From Xanthobacteraceae bacterium (GTDB lineage: Bacteria; Pseudomonadota; Alphaproteobacteria; Rhizobiales; Xanthobacteraceae): a stretch of 38,418 nt of DNA. The position numbers and the translations under genes were made by a program. This document shows positions 1 to 13,259 of this stretch, in pieces. The number at the start of each line of letters is the position of its first letter. Position 1 is the first letter of the stretch. Under the pieces are notes generated by a model, which ran no database searches, was not told the origin of the DNA, and worked only from the letters and a program-made list of their open reading frames with translations. The stretch covers positions 1 to 38,418 of the forward strand of contig JASHOR010000025.1 in NCBI GenBank assembly GCA_030041005.1. Reading direction: 5' to 3'.

Positions 1-820
1 CCGCGTCGGCGCGCTGTTTGCCGAGTGCTTTCCCGACCCGGGCCTCGCCGTGACCGTTGTGGATAGCGGTCGCGGACGCTGGCGGCTCACGATCCACGTG
101 CCCGGATCGGCGGATGAGAAGGCAGTCCGCGCCCTGGCTGAAGCCGCGGCCGGACCCGGCATTGCCGAGCGGCTCGTGTTCGAGCGCGCGGCGCCGAGAG
201 ATTGGGTCAAAGCAAGCCTGGCCGGGCTACGCCCGGTGCGGGCCGGCCGCTTCGTCGTCCACGGCGCGCATGATCGCGCCCGCGTTGCGCCGAACCGCAT
301 CGGCATCGAGATCGAGGCCGCGCTTGCCTTCGGCACCGGCCACCACGGCACCACCCGCGGCTGTCTGCTGGCGCTTGATGCGATCTGCCGGGCGAGGAAT
401 GGATTACGCATCCTCGATCTCGGCACCGGCTCGGGCGTCCTCGCCATCGCCGCCGCACGGGCGCTGCGACACCGCGTGCTGGCGACCGACATCGACGCTG
501 CGGCGGTCCGCGTCGCGCGCGCCAATGCGCGGCTCAACGGCGTTGCCGCGTTGATCGAATTCGCGCAAGCGAACGGCGTTGGCGGACGAGGCGTGCGCGC
601 ACGGGCGCCGTTCGATCTCGTCGTCGCCAACATCCTGCTCGGCCCGCTGCAGCGCTTCGCCGCGCCGCTCATTGCGCTCACCGCGCCCGGCGCGCGGGTC
701 ATCCTCTCCGGCTTATTGACCTCGCAGGCCAATGCCGCCGTCTCCGCCTACCGGCCGCTTGCGCTGGAACGGCGCATCGAACTCGACGGCTGGACGACGC
801 TCGTGCTCAGACGCCGCTGA
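1..820 (+). CDS. prmA: Ribosomal protein L11 methyltransferase, 5' end missing
   Basis: This is the C-terminal part of PrmA, which uses S-adenosylmethionine to methylate ribosomal protein L11. The reading frame is open from base 2, so the gene begins outside the window; a GTG at 50 is in frame but probably internal. About 272 codons are present, against a usual family length of about 290-300 residues, so few codons appear to be missing. The class I methyltransferase motif LDLGTGSGVLAIAAA is encoded near 412-455, and the family's VANILLGPL segment (equivalent to the catalytic N-P/L-loop) near 623-650. The stop is TGA at 818-820. The next gene on the same strand starts 112 bp downstream, past a palindromic element, so cotranscription is uncertain. 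Confidence 0.93.
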   Translation, partial: RVGALFAECFPDPGLAVTVVDSGRGRWRLTIHVPGSADEKAVRALAEAAAGPGIAERLVFERAAPRDWVKASLAGLRPVRAGRFVVHGAHDRARVAPNRIGIEIEAALAFGTGHHGTTRGCLLALDAICRARNGLRILDLGTGSGVLAIAAARALRHRVLATDIDAAAVRVARANARLNGVAALIEFAQANGVGGRGVRARAPFDLVVANILLGPLQRFAAPLIALTAPGARVILSGLLTSQANAAVSAYRPLALERRIELDGWTTLVLRRR

Positions 821-842
821 GCCCATCACCCCTCCTCGGCTC

Positions 843-884
843 GCATCTTCGATGCTCGCCGACCCTTCCCCTCCAGGGGAGGGT
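843..884. repeat. Small GC-rich palindromic element between prmA and pepP
   Basis: Two adjoining inverted repeats are visible. One is GCATC-TTC-GATGC at 843-855. The other is ACCCTTCCCCT-CC-AGGGGAGGGT at 862-884, which is perfect except for one extra T in the left arm. There is no T-run, so it is not a clear intrinsic terminator. It looks like the short interspersed palindromes scattered through rhizobial genomes. Similar CTCCCC/GGGGAG material occurs at 16599-16710 and inside rnpB. The family assignment is inferred from appearance only. Confidence 0.5.
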
Positions 885-932
885 AAAGACGCTTCGTTGC
901 CGTCGCGGCCGTTGCCTCCTACATTGCTCCGC

Positions 933-2765
933 ATGTTCGAAGCGCATTTCCAATCGTTCGATGATCGCGGCGAGCGCGGCGAAAGCGCACCGCGGATCGC
1001 GGCGTTGCGCGCGGAATTGGCGCGGCGCGGGCTCGACGGATTCGTCGTGCCGCGCGCCGATCGCTATCAGAACGAATACGTGCCGCCCTGCGCCGAGCGT
1101 CTCGCCTGGCTCACCGGCTTCACCGGCTCGGCGGGCGTCGCCATCGTGCTGGCCGATCGTGCGGCGATTTTTGTCGACGGGCGTTATCAGGTGCAGGCCG
1201 CCGACGAAATAGACAGCGCGGTCTTCGCCATCGAGCATCTGATCGAACGACCGCCGACCGCCTGGATCGAAGCCAATCTGACCGCCGGCAAGAAGCTCGG
1301 TTACTCGCCTTGGCTGCACACGGTCGACGGCGCCGAGCAGCTTGCCAGGGCCTGCGCGGCGGCGGGCGCCGCCCTGGTTGCGGTCGCCGACAATCCGGTC
1401 GACGCGATCTGGACCGCGCGGCCGGAGCCGCCGCTCGGCGCCGTCGTCGTGCACGAACTGCGCTACGCCGGTGAGGATGCCCGGCAGAAGATCGACCGCG
1501 TGCGCGCCGAGATGCAGAAAGTGTCGGCGGATGCGCTCGTGGTCTCCGACCCGCACGCGGTCTCCTGGCTGTTCAACATCCGCGGCAGCGACATTCCGCA
1601 CACGCCGGTGGTGCTCGCCTCCGCCATCGTGGCGAAGGCCGGGCGGCCCGCGCTCTATGTCGACGATCGCAAGCTTATCGGCGACGTCCGCGACCGGCTC
1701 GACAAGATCGCCGCCCTGCGCTCTCCCGGCGATTTAGAACGCGATCTCGCCGCGCTCGCTGGCGAGCGCCGCGCAGTGCGCCTCGATCCGGCGACATGTC
1801 CGGACGCGATCGCGCGGATCGTCGGCAGTCACGGCGGCAAGCTGTTGCGCGGCAGCGATCCGATCGCGCCGATGAAGGCGGTCAAGAACGCCACCGAGAT
1901 CGCCGGCGCGCGTGCGGCGCAGTTGCGCGACGGCACGGCAGTCACCCGCTTTCTGGCCTGGTTCGATCGCGAAGCGCCCTCCGGTCGTCTGAGCGAAATC
2001 GACGCTGTCGAGGCGCTGGAGAGTTTTCGCCGCGACACCGGCCAGTTGAAGGACGTTTCCTTTCCGACGATCGCCGGCGCCGGTCCCGACGGCGCCATCG
2101 TGCATTACCGTGTCAACCGCAAGAGCAATCGGCGCATCGGTCAAGGCGAGCTGTTTTTGATCGATTCCGGGGGCCAATATCTGGACGGCACCACGGACAT
2201 CACGCGCACTGTCGCCGTCGGTGCGCCGACCCACGATTTTCGCAAAAATTTCACGCTGGTTTTGAAAGGCCATATCGCGATTGCGCGCGCGGTATTTCCC
2301 GACGGCACCACCGGCGCGCAACTCGACACGCTGGCGCGGCAATTTCTCTGGCGAGCGGGACGCGATTTCGACCACGGCACCGGCCACGGTGTCGGCTCCT
2401 ACCTGTCGGTGCATGAAGGACCGGCGCGCATCGCCAAGGCCGGCGCCGCGCCGCTTCGGCGCGGCATGATCCTGTCCAACGAGCCCGGCTATTACCGCGC
2501 CGGCGCTTACGGCATCCGCATCGAAAATCTCGTGCTGGTGAGCGAGGCGCCGCCGGACGCCGAGGCGGAAAAGACGCTCAACGCCTTCGAGACGCTCACC
2601 CTCGCCCCGATCGATCGCCGCCTGATCGAGCCGGAGATGATGAGCGACGAGGAAGTCGCCTGGCTCGACGCCTATCACGCGCGCGTCCGCGCCGTTATCG
2701 CGCCGCTGGTCGATGCGCCGACGCAGCAATGGCTCGATCGCGCGACGGCACCGCTTGCAAGTTGA
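933..2765 (+). CDS. pepP: Xaa-Pro aminopeptidase (aminopeptidase P, M24B)
   Basis: A 610-residue cytosolic metallopeptidase that should remove an N-terminal residue preceding proline. It has the three-part layout of the long (about 600 aa) aminopeptidase P: two creatinase-like N-terminal domains and a C-terminal pita-bread catalytic domain. The dinuclear metal ligands are readable as Asp411 (LIDSGGQYLDGTTD), Asp422, His485 (GTGHGVGS), Glu517 (NEPGYY) and Glu531 (IRIENL). ATG 933 was chosen because translation from there begins MFEAHFQSFDDRGE, like family members. The frame stays open back to 732, but that extension reads through prmA and the palindromic element. No Shine-Dalgarno sequence is obvious. 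The 3' end lies only 9 bp from the converging ligA stop, with no terminator between them. Confidence 0.93.
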   Translation: MFEAHFQSFDDRGERGESAPRIAALRAELARRGLDGFVVPRADRYQNEYVPPCAERLAWLTGFTGSAGVAIVLADRAAIFVDGRYQVQAADEIDSAVFAIEHLIERPPTAWIEANLTAGKKLGYSPWLHTVDGAEQLARACAAAGAALVAVADNPVDAIWTARPEPPLGAVVVHELRYAGEDARQKIDRVRAEMQKVSADALVVSDPHAVSWLFNIRGSDIPHTPVVLASAIVAKAGRPALYVDDRKLIGDVRDRLDKIAALRSPGDLERDLAALAGERRAVRLDPATCPDAIARIVGSHGGKLLRGSDPIAPMKAVKNATEIAGARAAQLRDGTAVTRFLAWFDREAPSGRLSEIDAVEALESFRRDTGQLKDVSFPTIAGAGPDGAIVHYRVNRKSNRRIGQGELFLIDSGGQYLDGTTDITRTVAVGAPTHDFRKNFTLVLKGHIAIARAVFPDGTTGAQLDTLARQFLWRAGRDFDHGTGHGVGSYLSVHEGPARIAKAGAAPLRRGMILSNEPGYYRAGAYGIRIENLVLVSEAPPDAEAEKTLNAFETLTLAPIDRRLIEPEMMSDEEVAWLDAYHARVRAVIAPLVDAPTQQWLDRATAPLAS

Positions 2766-2774
2766 CCGATCGCG

Positions 2775-6583
<3,809 letters not shown>

Positions 6584-6669
6584 CGGGAAACTGGATAACA
6601 GACACGGACGACGGATATTATTCGGGATTCTCCGGCCTGTCGCCCGTCTTCTGCCGTCCGAGGTCCGGC

Positions 6670-7533
6670 TTAACCCGTCAGTTTGTGGAAGGCTTGGCTG
6701 ATCCAGGACGCCTTGTTTTCGTTGGGCTCGGCGCCGGCGCCCCTGAGCAGATTATACGCGTCCTTGTACCAGGGACTGTCGGGGAAATTGTGGCCGAGCA
6801 CCGCGGCGGCGGTCTGCGCCTCATCGGTTATGCCGAGAGCGAGATAAGCTTCGGTCAGCCGTTCGAGCGCCTCCTCGACTTCCCGCGTGGTCTGATACTG
6901 CGTGACCACGACCTTGAAGCGGTTGATGGCGCCCAGGTAATCATGCTTCCGCAGATAGAAACGGCCGATCGCCATCTCCTTGCCGGCGAGCTGGTCGCGC
7001 GCCATCTCGATTTTTTTCTTGGCCGCGAGCGCGTATTCGCTGCCCGGATACTTGTTCACCACCTCCTGGAACGCGTCGATGGCCTTCTTCGCCCGCTCCT
7101 GGTCGCGCGACACGTCGAGGATTTGATCGTAATACGAGGAGCCGATCAGGTATTGCGCGTAGGCGGCGTCGGGGCTGCTGGGGTGCAGCGTCACGTAGCG
7201 TTTCGCCGCATTGATGCAATCGTCGTATTGCCCGGCCTTGTAGTTGCTGAACGCATCCATCAACAGCGCCTTGCGCGCCCAGTCCGAATACGGATTCTCG
7301 CCTTCGACCGCGTCGAACTTCTTCGCCGCCTCCTTGTAGTCCTGCTGGTCGTTCAGCAGAAACAGGCCCTCGTTATAGAGCTTGTCGGCCGGCGTATCGG
7401 GAGTGACATCCGGGGTTTTCTTGAAGAAACTGCAACCGATAAGCGGCACGGTCAAAAGCGCCGGCAGAAGCCACCGGGCCAACGCCGGCAACGCGCAACC
7501 GGACCGTCGCGATCCTCGTACCCACAGCATCAT
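6670..7533 (-). CDS. bamD: Outer membrane protein assembly lipoprotein BamD
   Basis: A lipoprotein of the BAM complex, which inserts beta-barrel proteins in the outer membrane. From ATG 7533 it is 287 residues. Arginines are followed by a hydrophobic stretch and the lipobox LIGC, so Cys34 is the predicted lipidated residue. Tetratricopeptide repeats fill the rest (DKLYNEGLFLLNDQQDYKEAAKKF, YAQYLIGSSYYDQI, GRFYLRKHDYLGAINRF). The frame extends to 7611, but this would place about 26 residues before the signal peptide, so the tandem ATGs at 7533/7530 fit better. It lies between lpxC and recN, as in related bacteria. The 131-bp gap to lpxC could hold a promoter, but none is clear. Confidence 0.94.
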   Translation of the reverse strand: MMLWVRGSRRSGCALPALARWLLPALLTVPLIGCSFFKKTPDVTPDTPADKLYNEGLFLLNDQQDYKEAAKKFDAVEGENPYSDWARKALLMDAFSNYKAGQYDDCINAAKRYVTLHPSSPDAAYAQYLIGSSYYDQILDVSRDQERAKKAIDAFQEVVNKYPGSEYALAAKKKIEMARDQLAGKEMAIGRFYLRKHDYLGAINRFKVVVTQYQTTREVEEALERLTEAYLALGITDEAQTAAAVLGHNFPDSPWYKDAYNLLRGAGAEPNENKASWISQAFHKLTG

Positions 7534-7664
7534 GAGCGTGATTTGCGTTCCGATCCCGACGCGGCGTCCGCCCCGCGCAGCGCTTGGCGGATACCCGACG
7601 ACCCCATGCAAGATTGCAGTATCGCCGACAATCGGCCGGGATTAAGGCAGAAAAATCAAAGGAT

Positions 7665-8627
7665 TCAAGAGACGTCAGGCCCGTAAGCGGGCGCGAACGC
7701 GGTCGCCAATTCGGCATGGCCGCGCGAGCGGTGCGCCGGTTCCGGCATCTCGACATAGGCCCATGCGGTGTGATCCGCCATCAGTGCCGTGAGCACGGCG
7801 TGATTGAGCTTGTGTCCGCCGCGGACCGAGCGGTAGGCGCCAAGCAGCGGCGCGCCCGCCAGCGCCAGGTCGCCGATGGCGTCAATCGCCTTATGGCGCA
7901 CGAACTCGTCGGGGAAACGCATTCCCTCCGGATTGAGTACGCGGTCTTCGGCAACGACCACCGTATTCTCGAACGATGCGCCGAGCGCATAGCCGGCGCC
8001 CCACAGCTTGGCCACGTCGCGCATGAATCCGAACGTTCGCGCCCGCGCGAGTTCGCGGCGAAAGACGTTCGGCGCGACGTCGACCGCAAATCTCTGTCGG
8101 CCCACGAGCGGGTGATCGAAATCGATTTCCGCTTCGATCCGCAGGCCGCTCAAGTGCGGCCGCAATTCGCCGTAGCAGCCGTTCTTGCCGACGCGTACCG
8201 GCTTGAGCACCTGGATGCAGCGCCGTGCCGCTTTCTGCGTGACAATGCCAACCTGATCGATTGCGTCGACGAATGGAGCGGCGCTGCCGTCCATGATCGG
8301 CACCTCGGGACCGTCAACCTCGATGATCGCGTTGTCGACGCCAAGACCGCGCAACGCCGCAAGGACGTGCTCCGTCGTTGATACCGCCGGTCCCCGTTGA
8401 TCGCCGAGCACCGTGGCAAATTCAGTCGCCGTGACCGAGCGGAAGCTGGCCTTGAATTCGCGATCTTCGCCGCTATCAGCCGCGGAGCGCAAAAACACAA
8501 AGCCGGTATTGGCTTCGGCAGGATGCAGCGTGAGAGTAACAGGCAACCCGGAATGGACGCCGACACCGGTCACCGTCGCCTGATCGCGCAGAGTCGTTTG
8601 CTTGCCGGCGTGCGAGCCCCAGCTCAT
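7665..8627 (-). CDS. lpxC: UDP-3-O-acyl-N-acetylglucosamine deacetylase
   Basis: The zinc deacetylase that catalyses the committed step of lipid A synthesis. From ATG 8627 it has 320 residues, near the usual 300-320. The active-site motifs are TTEHVLAAL (Glu86 as base, His87 as zinc ligand), RHKAIDAIGD (zinc ligands His245 and Asp249) and GGHKLNHA (His272 as general acid). ATG 8627 is preferred over an in-frame start at 8675 because translation then begins MSWGSHAGKQTTL, close to family N-termini, and CAAGG lies 3-8 bases upstream. A 432-bp gap separates it from ftsZ, so it probably has its own promoter. Its position after ftsZ links lipid A synthesis to division. Confidence 0.96.
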   Translation of the reverse strand: MSWGSHAGKQTTLRDQATVTGVGVHSGLPVTLTLHPAEANTGFVFLRSAADSGEDREFKASFRSVTATEFATVLGDQRGPAVSTTEHVLAALRGLGVDNAIIEVDGPEVPIMDGSAAPFVDAIDQVGIVTQKAARRCIQVLKPVRVGKNGCYGELRPHLSGLRIEAEIDFDHPLVGRQRFAVDVAPNVFRRELARARTFGFMRDVAKLWGAGYALGASFENTVVVAEDRVLNPEGMRFPDEFVRHKAIDAIGDLALAGAPLLGAYRSVRGGHKLNHAVLTALMADHTAWAYVEMPEPAHRSRGHAELATAFAPAYGPDVS

Positions 8628-9059
8628 TACCTTGATCCCACACCCAATGGCTGCGCTGCGACCCCGCAACCGCAACCGTCCCCGTCGTGAAGGCCAACCG
8701 GATTAGACTATCGCCTTCGGCAGAACCGCACCGAGCGCCAGAATCCAGAACCCCATTTAGGCCCCACTGACGTCCATAACATGCCCGGTGACCGACGTTG
8801 ACACAATTCACGCTTTCTTACCGACTGTTACCACCTTCCGGCCGCACTCTTGTCAGCGCGGCGCCGCAAATTGCCACTGCATTCACGTTCAATCCAGGCC
8901 TCAGGCGGGGCGCCAAGCAGCATGGGCAGCCGGTTCGACCGATGCGCAAGCCGCGCCAGACGTGCTCCGCGGACGCGCGCAGTTTTCCGCGCTTTCCACA
9001 GCGCTCTCGCCCCCGACATCGATCCTAATGCTGGCGCGCTGGGAGCCCCTGAGCCACCG
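8628..9059. other. 432-bp ftsZ-lpxC intergenic region
   Basis: No recognisable gene was found here. It contains one GANTC (8741-8745), a perfect TTGACA at 8798-8803 on the + strand without a matching -10, and TTACC-N5-TTACC at 8819-8833. On the - strand a TTGTGT with CATGTT 17 bases downstream is a weak promoter candidate for lpxC. A 17-codon hydrophobic ORF lies at 8703-8756. I see no terminator for ftsZ. Confidence 0.45.
8703..8756 (-). CDS. Possible 17-residue hydrophobic small ORF upstream of lpxC
   Basis: ATG 8756 to TAA 8703 would encode MGFWILALGAVLPKAIV. GTGGGG lies about 9-14 bases upstream as a possible ribosome site. It ends 75 bp before lpxC. Nothing but composition and position supports it; an ORF this short is easily accidental. 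Confidence 0.15.
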   Translation of the reverse strand: MGFWILALGAVLPKAIV

Positions 9060-10784
9060 TCAATGCGCCTGCCGCCGCAGAAATGCAGGAATTTCGAGCT
9101 GGTCCTGTTCCTCCGTATTTCGCACCGGAGCCTGCCGGCCATGCTGATCGAGCCCATGGGGCGCGGGCCGCTTGGCATATTCGGAAACAGGCTCAGGACG
9201 CGGCTCGGACGGACGCGGCATCGGCCGCCCGGAGAGCCGCTCCGGCGCATGAGGCACCGGCGCGGGGCTCGGCGGCGCCGGAGGCGCATCGTCTCTGGCC
9301 TCGTCGCGGCGCCCGAGACCGACTGACGCCAGCCGCTCCAACAGCGATTTGCGGCGTCCCGGGTGCTCCTCCTGGGGCAACTCGCCGCGCCGAGCCCGAA
9401 TCTCGTTCTGTGCCGGCATCGGCAGTTCATCGATCCGAGGCATGCGCGGACCGCGGGGGGAGAGTCGCTCCGGCTGTGGCGGGATGAACTCCTTGGGTTC
9501 CTGGGTCTCCTCGCCGGCCGTAGCGGGATCGAGGAAAAGCGTCGGTTTGAGCGTCAGCGGACGGATGCTGACGTCTTCCACCGCCGACGCGATCGCGGCC
9601 TTGGCCGCCGATTCGATCGAGGTCGCCACTGCGGCCGGGCTTGCAGCGGGCGCCGGCACTGCTGCCGCCGGGCGAGCCGGCTGAACCTGCGGCAATTGCG
9701 GCGGCTGAGACGGCTCGGCTCGCTCGATTCGCTCGGCGATGCGCTGGTTGTCGGCGCGGAGCCGGTGGGCGAGTTCGGCAATGCGCGATTCGACCGCGGC
9801 CGGCGAGCGCTGCGCCGCGGCCTGATCGATTCCGGTCGCCACCACCGACACCCGGATAATGCCGTCAAGCCCCTCATCGAAGGTGGCGCCGACGATGATG
9901 TTGGCATCCTGATCGACTTCTTCGCGAATGCGCGTGGCCGCCTCGTCGACCTCGTAGAGCGTGAGATCGCGGCCGCCGGTGATCGAAATCAGCAGTCCCT
10001 TTGCGCCCTTCATCGACGCATCGTCGATCAGCGGATTGGAGATCGCCGCTTCCGCGGCGGTCAGCGCCCGCTTCTCGCCAGCGGCTTCGCCGGTGCCCAT
10101 CATCGCCTTGCCCATTTCGCGCATGACCGCGCGGACATCGGCGAAGTCGAGATTGATCAGGCCTTCCTTGACCATCAGGTCGGTGATGCAGGCGACGCCG
10201 GAATAGAGCACCTGGTCGGCCATGGCGAATGCGTCGGCGAAGGTCGTCTTCTCGTTCGCCACGCGGAACAGATTCTGATTGGGGATGATCAGCAGCGTGT
10301 CGACGCATTTGTGCAGTTCGGTGATGCCGCCTTCGGCGACGCGCATGCGGCGTTGGCCTTCGAAATGAAACGGCTTGGTGACGACACCGACGGTCAGTAT
10401 GCCGGCATCGCGCGCGACCTTGGCGACGACCGGCGCGGCGCCGGTGCCGGTGCCGCCGCCCATACCCGCGGTGACGAACACCATGTGGGCGCCGGCGAGG
10501 TGATCGCGGATTTCGTCGATCACCTCTTCGGCGGCGGCGCGGCCCACGTCGGGCTGCGAACCGGCACCGAGGCCCTCGGTTGCCTGCACGCCCATCTGGA
10601 TGATGCGTTCGGCTTTCGAGGTGGTCAGCGCCTGGGCGTCGGTATTGGCGACGACGAAATCGACGCCCTGCAGGCCGGCCGTGATCATGTTGTTGACGGC
10701 ATTGCCGCCGGCGCCGCCGACGCCGAATACCGTGATACGCGGCTTGAGCTCCCGGATGTCGGGGATGTTCAGATTGATGGTCAT
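9060..10784 (-). CDS. ftsZ: Cell division GTPase FtsZ (long-linker form)
   Basis: The tubulin-like GTPase that forms the Z-ring. At 574 residues it is much longer than the E. coli protein (383 aa) but normal for Hyphomicrobiales. The GTPase core covers about residues 15-320, with [14 protein letters not shown] near 20 and the tubulin signature GGGTGTG at 109-115. A Pro/Ala/Arg-rich disordered linker follows (about 325-555). The protein ends with the conserved C-terminal peptide EIPAFLRRQ, which binds FtsA and other partners. An AAGAGG Shine-Dalgarno lies upstream of ATG 10784. The 97-bp gap after ftsA may hold a secondary promoter, but I found no GANTC there. ddl, ftsQ and ftsA lie immediately upstream. 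Confidence 0.98.
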   Translation of the reverse strand: MTINLNIPDIRELKPRITVFGVGGAGGNAVNNMITAGLQGVDFVVANTDAQALTTSKAERIIQMGVQATEGLGAGSQPDVGRAAAEEVIDEIRDHLAGAHMVFVTAGMGGGTGTGAAPVVAKVARDAGILTVGVVTKPFHFEGQRRMRVAEGGITELHKCVDTLLIIPNQNLFRVANEKTTFADAFAMADQVLYSGVACITDLMVKEGLINLDFADVRAVMREMGKAMMGTGEAAGEKRALTAAEAAISNPLIDDASMKGAKGLLISITGGRDLTLYEVDEAATRIREEVDQDANIIVGATFDEGLDGIIRVSVVATGIDQAAAQRSPAAVESRIAELAHRLRADNQRIAERIERAEPSQPPQLPQVQPARPAAAVPAPAASPAAVATSIESAAKAAIASAVEDVSIRPLTLKPTLFLDPATAGEETQEPKEFIPPQPERLSPRGPRMPRIDELPMPAQNEIRARRGELPQEEHPGRRKSLLERLASVGLGRRDEARDDAPPAPPSPAPVPHAPERLSGRPMPRPSEPRPEPVSEYAKRPAPHGLDQHGRQAPVRNTEEQDQLEIPAFLRRQAH

Positions 10785-10881
10785 GGTTGCCTCTTCTTCC
10801 TTGCGCGGGCGCTTTCAACGCCCGGCCCCGACCGGTCCGCCACCGGCCGCTGTGATGCTCTAGCTCGCGATCTGGGGGCCA

Positions 10882-12201
10882 TCAGAAGCTCTCGCGAAGC
10901 CATTGTCCGACACGGGCGAAATAACCGCCCGTGCCATTCATTGCGTGCCGCTTGCGCTGTTCGAAATGCTCGAGATGCGCCGCCTGCGGATAGACCAGAA
11001 GACCCGCCGCCACTGCGAAGGCCGCGCCTTTGGCGGTATCCGGCAGACCGGAAATGCCTAGCGGCCGGCCGATGCGCACCGGGCGATCGAGAATGCGCGC
11101 TGCCAGATGCGGCAGCCCGGTGAGCTGCGCGGCGCCGCCGGTCAGGATCACATGCCCGCGCCGCTCGGCCGCGAACGGTGAAGCGGCCAGCCGGTCGCGC
11201 ACCATTTCGAGAATCTCCTCGACGCGCGGCTTGATGATGTGCACCAGCGTGGCCCGGGACACGAATTGCGCCGTCTCGCGCTCGTCCTCGCTGATCGGCG
11301 GCACCTCGATCATGTCCCGCTCGTCCGAGCCGCCGTTCAGCACTGTGCCGTAAAGCGTCTTGATCCGTTCGGCGTCGACGATGCGGGCGTTCAATCCGCG
11401 GGCGATGTCGGTGGTGATATGCTGGCCGCCCAGCGCGAAGCCTTCCAGATGCACGAGGCGGCCGTTCAGGAAGACCGCGACGGTAGTCGTCCCGGCGCCG
11501 AGGTCGATGACGGCGGCGCCGAGATCGGCCTCATCGTCGGCAAGGACGGCAAGGCCGGCAACGTAAGGACTGGCCACCATGGCCTCGACGGCGAGATGGC
11601 TGCGCTCGACCGCGAGCATCAGGTTGCGCGCCGCCGCGATATCAGTCGTGGCCACGTGCATGTCGACACCGAACCGGCTTCCGAGCATGCCGCGCGGATC
11701 GCGGATACCTTCGGTGCCGTCGATGGAGTAGCCGACCGGGAGCGAGTGCAGGACCGCGCGGCCGTCACGCAGCGAATGCCGGCTGCCGGCGGCGAGCACG
11801 CGTGCAATGTCGCCCTCGGAAACGGCGGAGCCGACAATCTCCACGTCGGCGGCAAACAGTTCGCTGGCCAGCCGGCCGGCGGAAATCGACAGCACCGCCG
11901 ACTCGATCTCGACCGATGCCATCTGCTCGGCGGCATCGACGGCCACCCGAATCGCTTCTTCGGCCTGCGCCAGGTTGACGACGGCGCCTGCCTTCATGCC
12001 GCGCGCGCCGGTGTGGCCGAAGCCGATCACCTCGACCGCATGAGTTCTTCGGGTCAGGACCTGCTGCGGCGGATGCGGCCGCAGACGCGCGATCATGCAG
12101 GCGATCTTGCTCGACCCCACGTCGAGGGCTGCAACCAGCGCGCTCCGTCGCGCCGGGATCGGCTTCATTTTCGGCGTCAGGCCGTAATGGAGAGCACTCA
12201 T
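10882..12201 (-). CDS. ftsA: Cell division protein FtsA
   Basis: The actin-like ATPase that tethers FtsZ to the membrane and recruits late divisome proteins. It has 439 residues. ALDVGSSKIACMIA near residue 25 is the phosphate-1 loop, VIDLGAGTTTVAVF the phosphate-2 loop, and VILTGGAAQLTGL the adenosine segment. The C-terminal YFARVGQWLRESF is an amphipathic membrane-targeting helix. The start codon overlaps the ftsQ stop (ATGA, 12198-12201), which indicates translational coupling. The N-terminus begins MSALHYGLTPKMKP, as expected for rhizobial homologues. Confidence 0.97.
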   Translation of the reverse strand: MSALHYGLTPKMKPIPARRSALVAALDVGSSKIACMIARLRPHPPQQVLTRRTHAVEVIGFGHTGARGMKAGAVVNLAQAEEAIRVAVDAAEQMASVEIESAVLSISAGRLASELFAADVEIVGSAVSEGDIARVLAAGSRHSLRDGRAVLHSLPVGYSIDGTEGIRDPRGMLGSRFGVDMHVATTDIAAARNLMLAVERSHLAVEAMVASPYVAGLAVLADDEADLGAAVIDLGAGTTTVAVFLNGRLVHLEGFALGGQHITTDIARGLNARIVDAERIKTLYGTVLNGGSDERDMIEVPPISEDERETAQFVSRATLVHIIKPRVEEILEMVRDRLAASPFAAERRGHVILTGGAAQLTGLPHLAARILDRPVRIGRPLGISGLPDTAKGAAFAVAAGLLVYPQAAHLEHFEQRKRHAMNGTGGYFARVGQWLRESF

Positions 12202-13259
12202 GCGTCGCCCCCCTTCTTTTTCTTGTTGTATTCCTTGAGCGCTTCGGCGCGCGCTTGCGCGGCGGCATCGGACAGACGCACCGTTACCCGGTCGGGCAGG
12301 CGCAGATCGACCACCGTGATATCCCGGGTCAAAAGCTTCTTTTCCCGATCGAGCGCAACGAGGTGGTTGAGCGCAACCGCGGGGTTGGTCTCGGGCAGCT
12401 CGACATCGATGCCGTTCTTCAGCAGCAGATCCCAGCGGCGCCGGGCGACCAGAACCGACGCGCGGACCCGAGAGGCGATGTCGGGATATCGATCGAGAAT
12501 ATCGAGAAATGCCTTGGCGCGCCGCTGCGCGTCTTTGCCCACCACGAACGGCAAATGCAGATAACGGCGCTCGACGAAATGCTCGAGCACCGTGCCGTCG
12601 TCAGCGATGACTTCGACGTCTCCATTTTTCTGCCAAAGCGCAAACGGCCGGCGTTCGGTGATCGTTATCTGCAGTCGATTGGGATAAAGCTTGAGCACGG
12701 CCGCGTCGGCGACCCACGGATTGGCCATCAGGCGCGCGCGGGCGGCGTCGGCGTTGAGAAACAACAGCGAGGTCTGCCCGGTGACCCCGATGGTGGTCAA
12801 AATCTCTTCGCGGCTGATTTCTTTCGCTCCCGAGAGCGAAACCTCGGCAATGCGGAAGCCGAACGCATCGGCCGCGGCGTCGCGGGTCGTGCCTGCCCAG
12901 TCGAGCAGCGCCGGCAGGTGGCCTCCCGCGACGACGCCGTAACCGAGCGCCGAGGCGAGCAGCAGGAGCGAGGCGGCCACTCCGACGCCGTGCGGCACCG
13001 GCAGGCGCACGATCCTGACGAGCCAGCGTTCGCCACGCCGACACACGGGTTTCATCCAGTCCGGCAGCCAATCGGGGAATACAATCGGCAGCCGCCGACC
13101 GCGCCAGAGCTTCAGCCAATGCGGCAGCCGCGCCGCCACGCGCCAGCGTTCGCCGCGCACGCGAGCTTGCATCGGCTCGTCAAGGCGCGCGCCGACCTGT
13201 CCCCCAACCGCGGGCCCCGACCGCATCAGCGATTGGTCGAGGCGTCCTCCACCATCCAT
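12198..13259 (-). CDS. ftsQ: Cell division protein FtsQ
   Basis: A bitopic divisome protein that links FtsA/FtsZ to FtsL and the septal synthase. It has 353 residues: a long basic cytoplasmic N-terminus (1-90), one membrane helix (about 91-112, GVGVAASLLLLASALGYGVV), a POTRA domain (about 136-205, FRIAEVSLSGAKEISREEIL) and a beta domain ending in a Lys-rich tail. The long cytoplasmic segment is usual in Hyphomicrobiales. ATG 13259 gives MDGGGRLDQSL, resembling relatives, and overlaps the end of ddl by 34 bp. The 3' end overlaps ftsA by 4 bp. Both overlaps suggest a ddl-ftsQ-ftsA transcription unit. Confidence 0.95.
   Translation of the reverse strand: MDGGGRLDQSLMRSGPAVGGQVGARLDEPMQARVRGERWRVAARLPHWLKLWRGRRLPIVFPDWLPDWMKPVCRRGERWLVRIVRLPVPHGVGVAASLLLLASALGYGVVAGGHLPALLDWAGTTRDAAADAFGFRIAEVSLSGAKEISREEILTTIGVTGQTSLLFLNADAARARLMANPWVADAAVLKLYPNRLQITITERRPFALWQKNGDVEVIADDGTVLEHFVERRYLHLPFVVGKDAQRRAKAFLDILDRYPDIASRVRASVLVARRRWDLLLKNGIDVELPETNPAVALNHLVALDREKKLLTRDITVVDLRLPDRVTVRLSDAAAQARAEALKEYNKKKKGGDA

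Noticed and set aside
6670-7611. Longer BamD starting at 7611
   Set aside because: It would put 26 non-hydrophobic residues before the lipoprotein signal peptide; the paired ATGs at 7533/7530 fit a signal sequence.
8819-8833. TTACC-N5-TTACC as a CtrA site between ftsZ and lpxC
   Set aside because: The half-sites lack TTAA and the spacing does not match; kept only as a description of the gap.
9363-11123. A 586-codon frame on the + strand opposite ftsZ
   Set aside because: It is His/Arg/Gly-rich, of the kind produced by high-G+C antisense frames, and lies over ftsZ and the ftsA 3' end.
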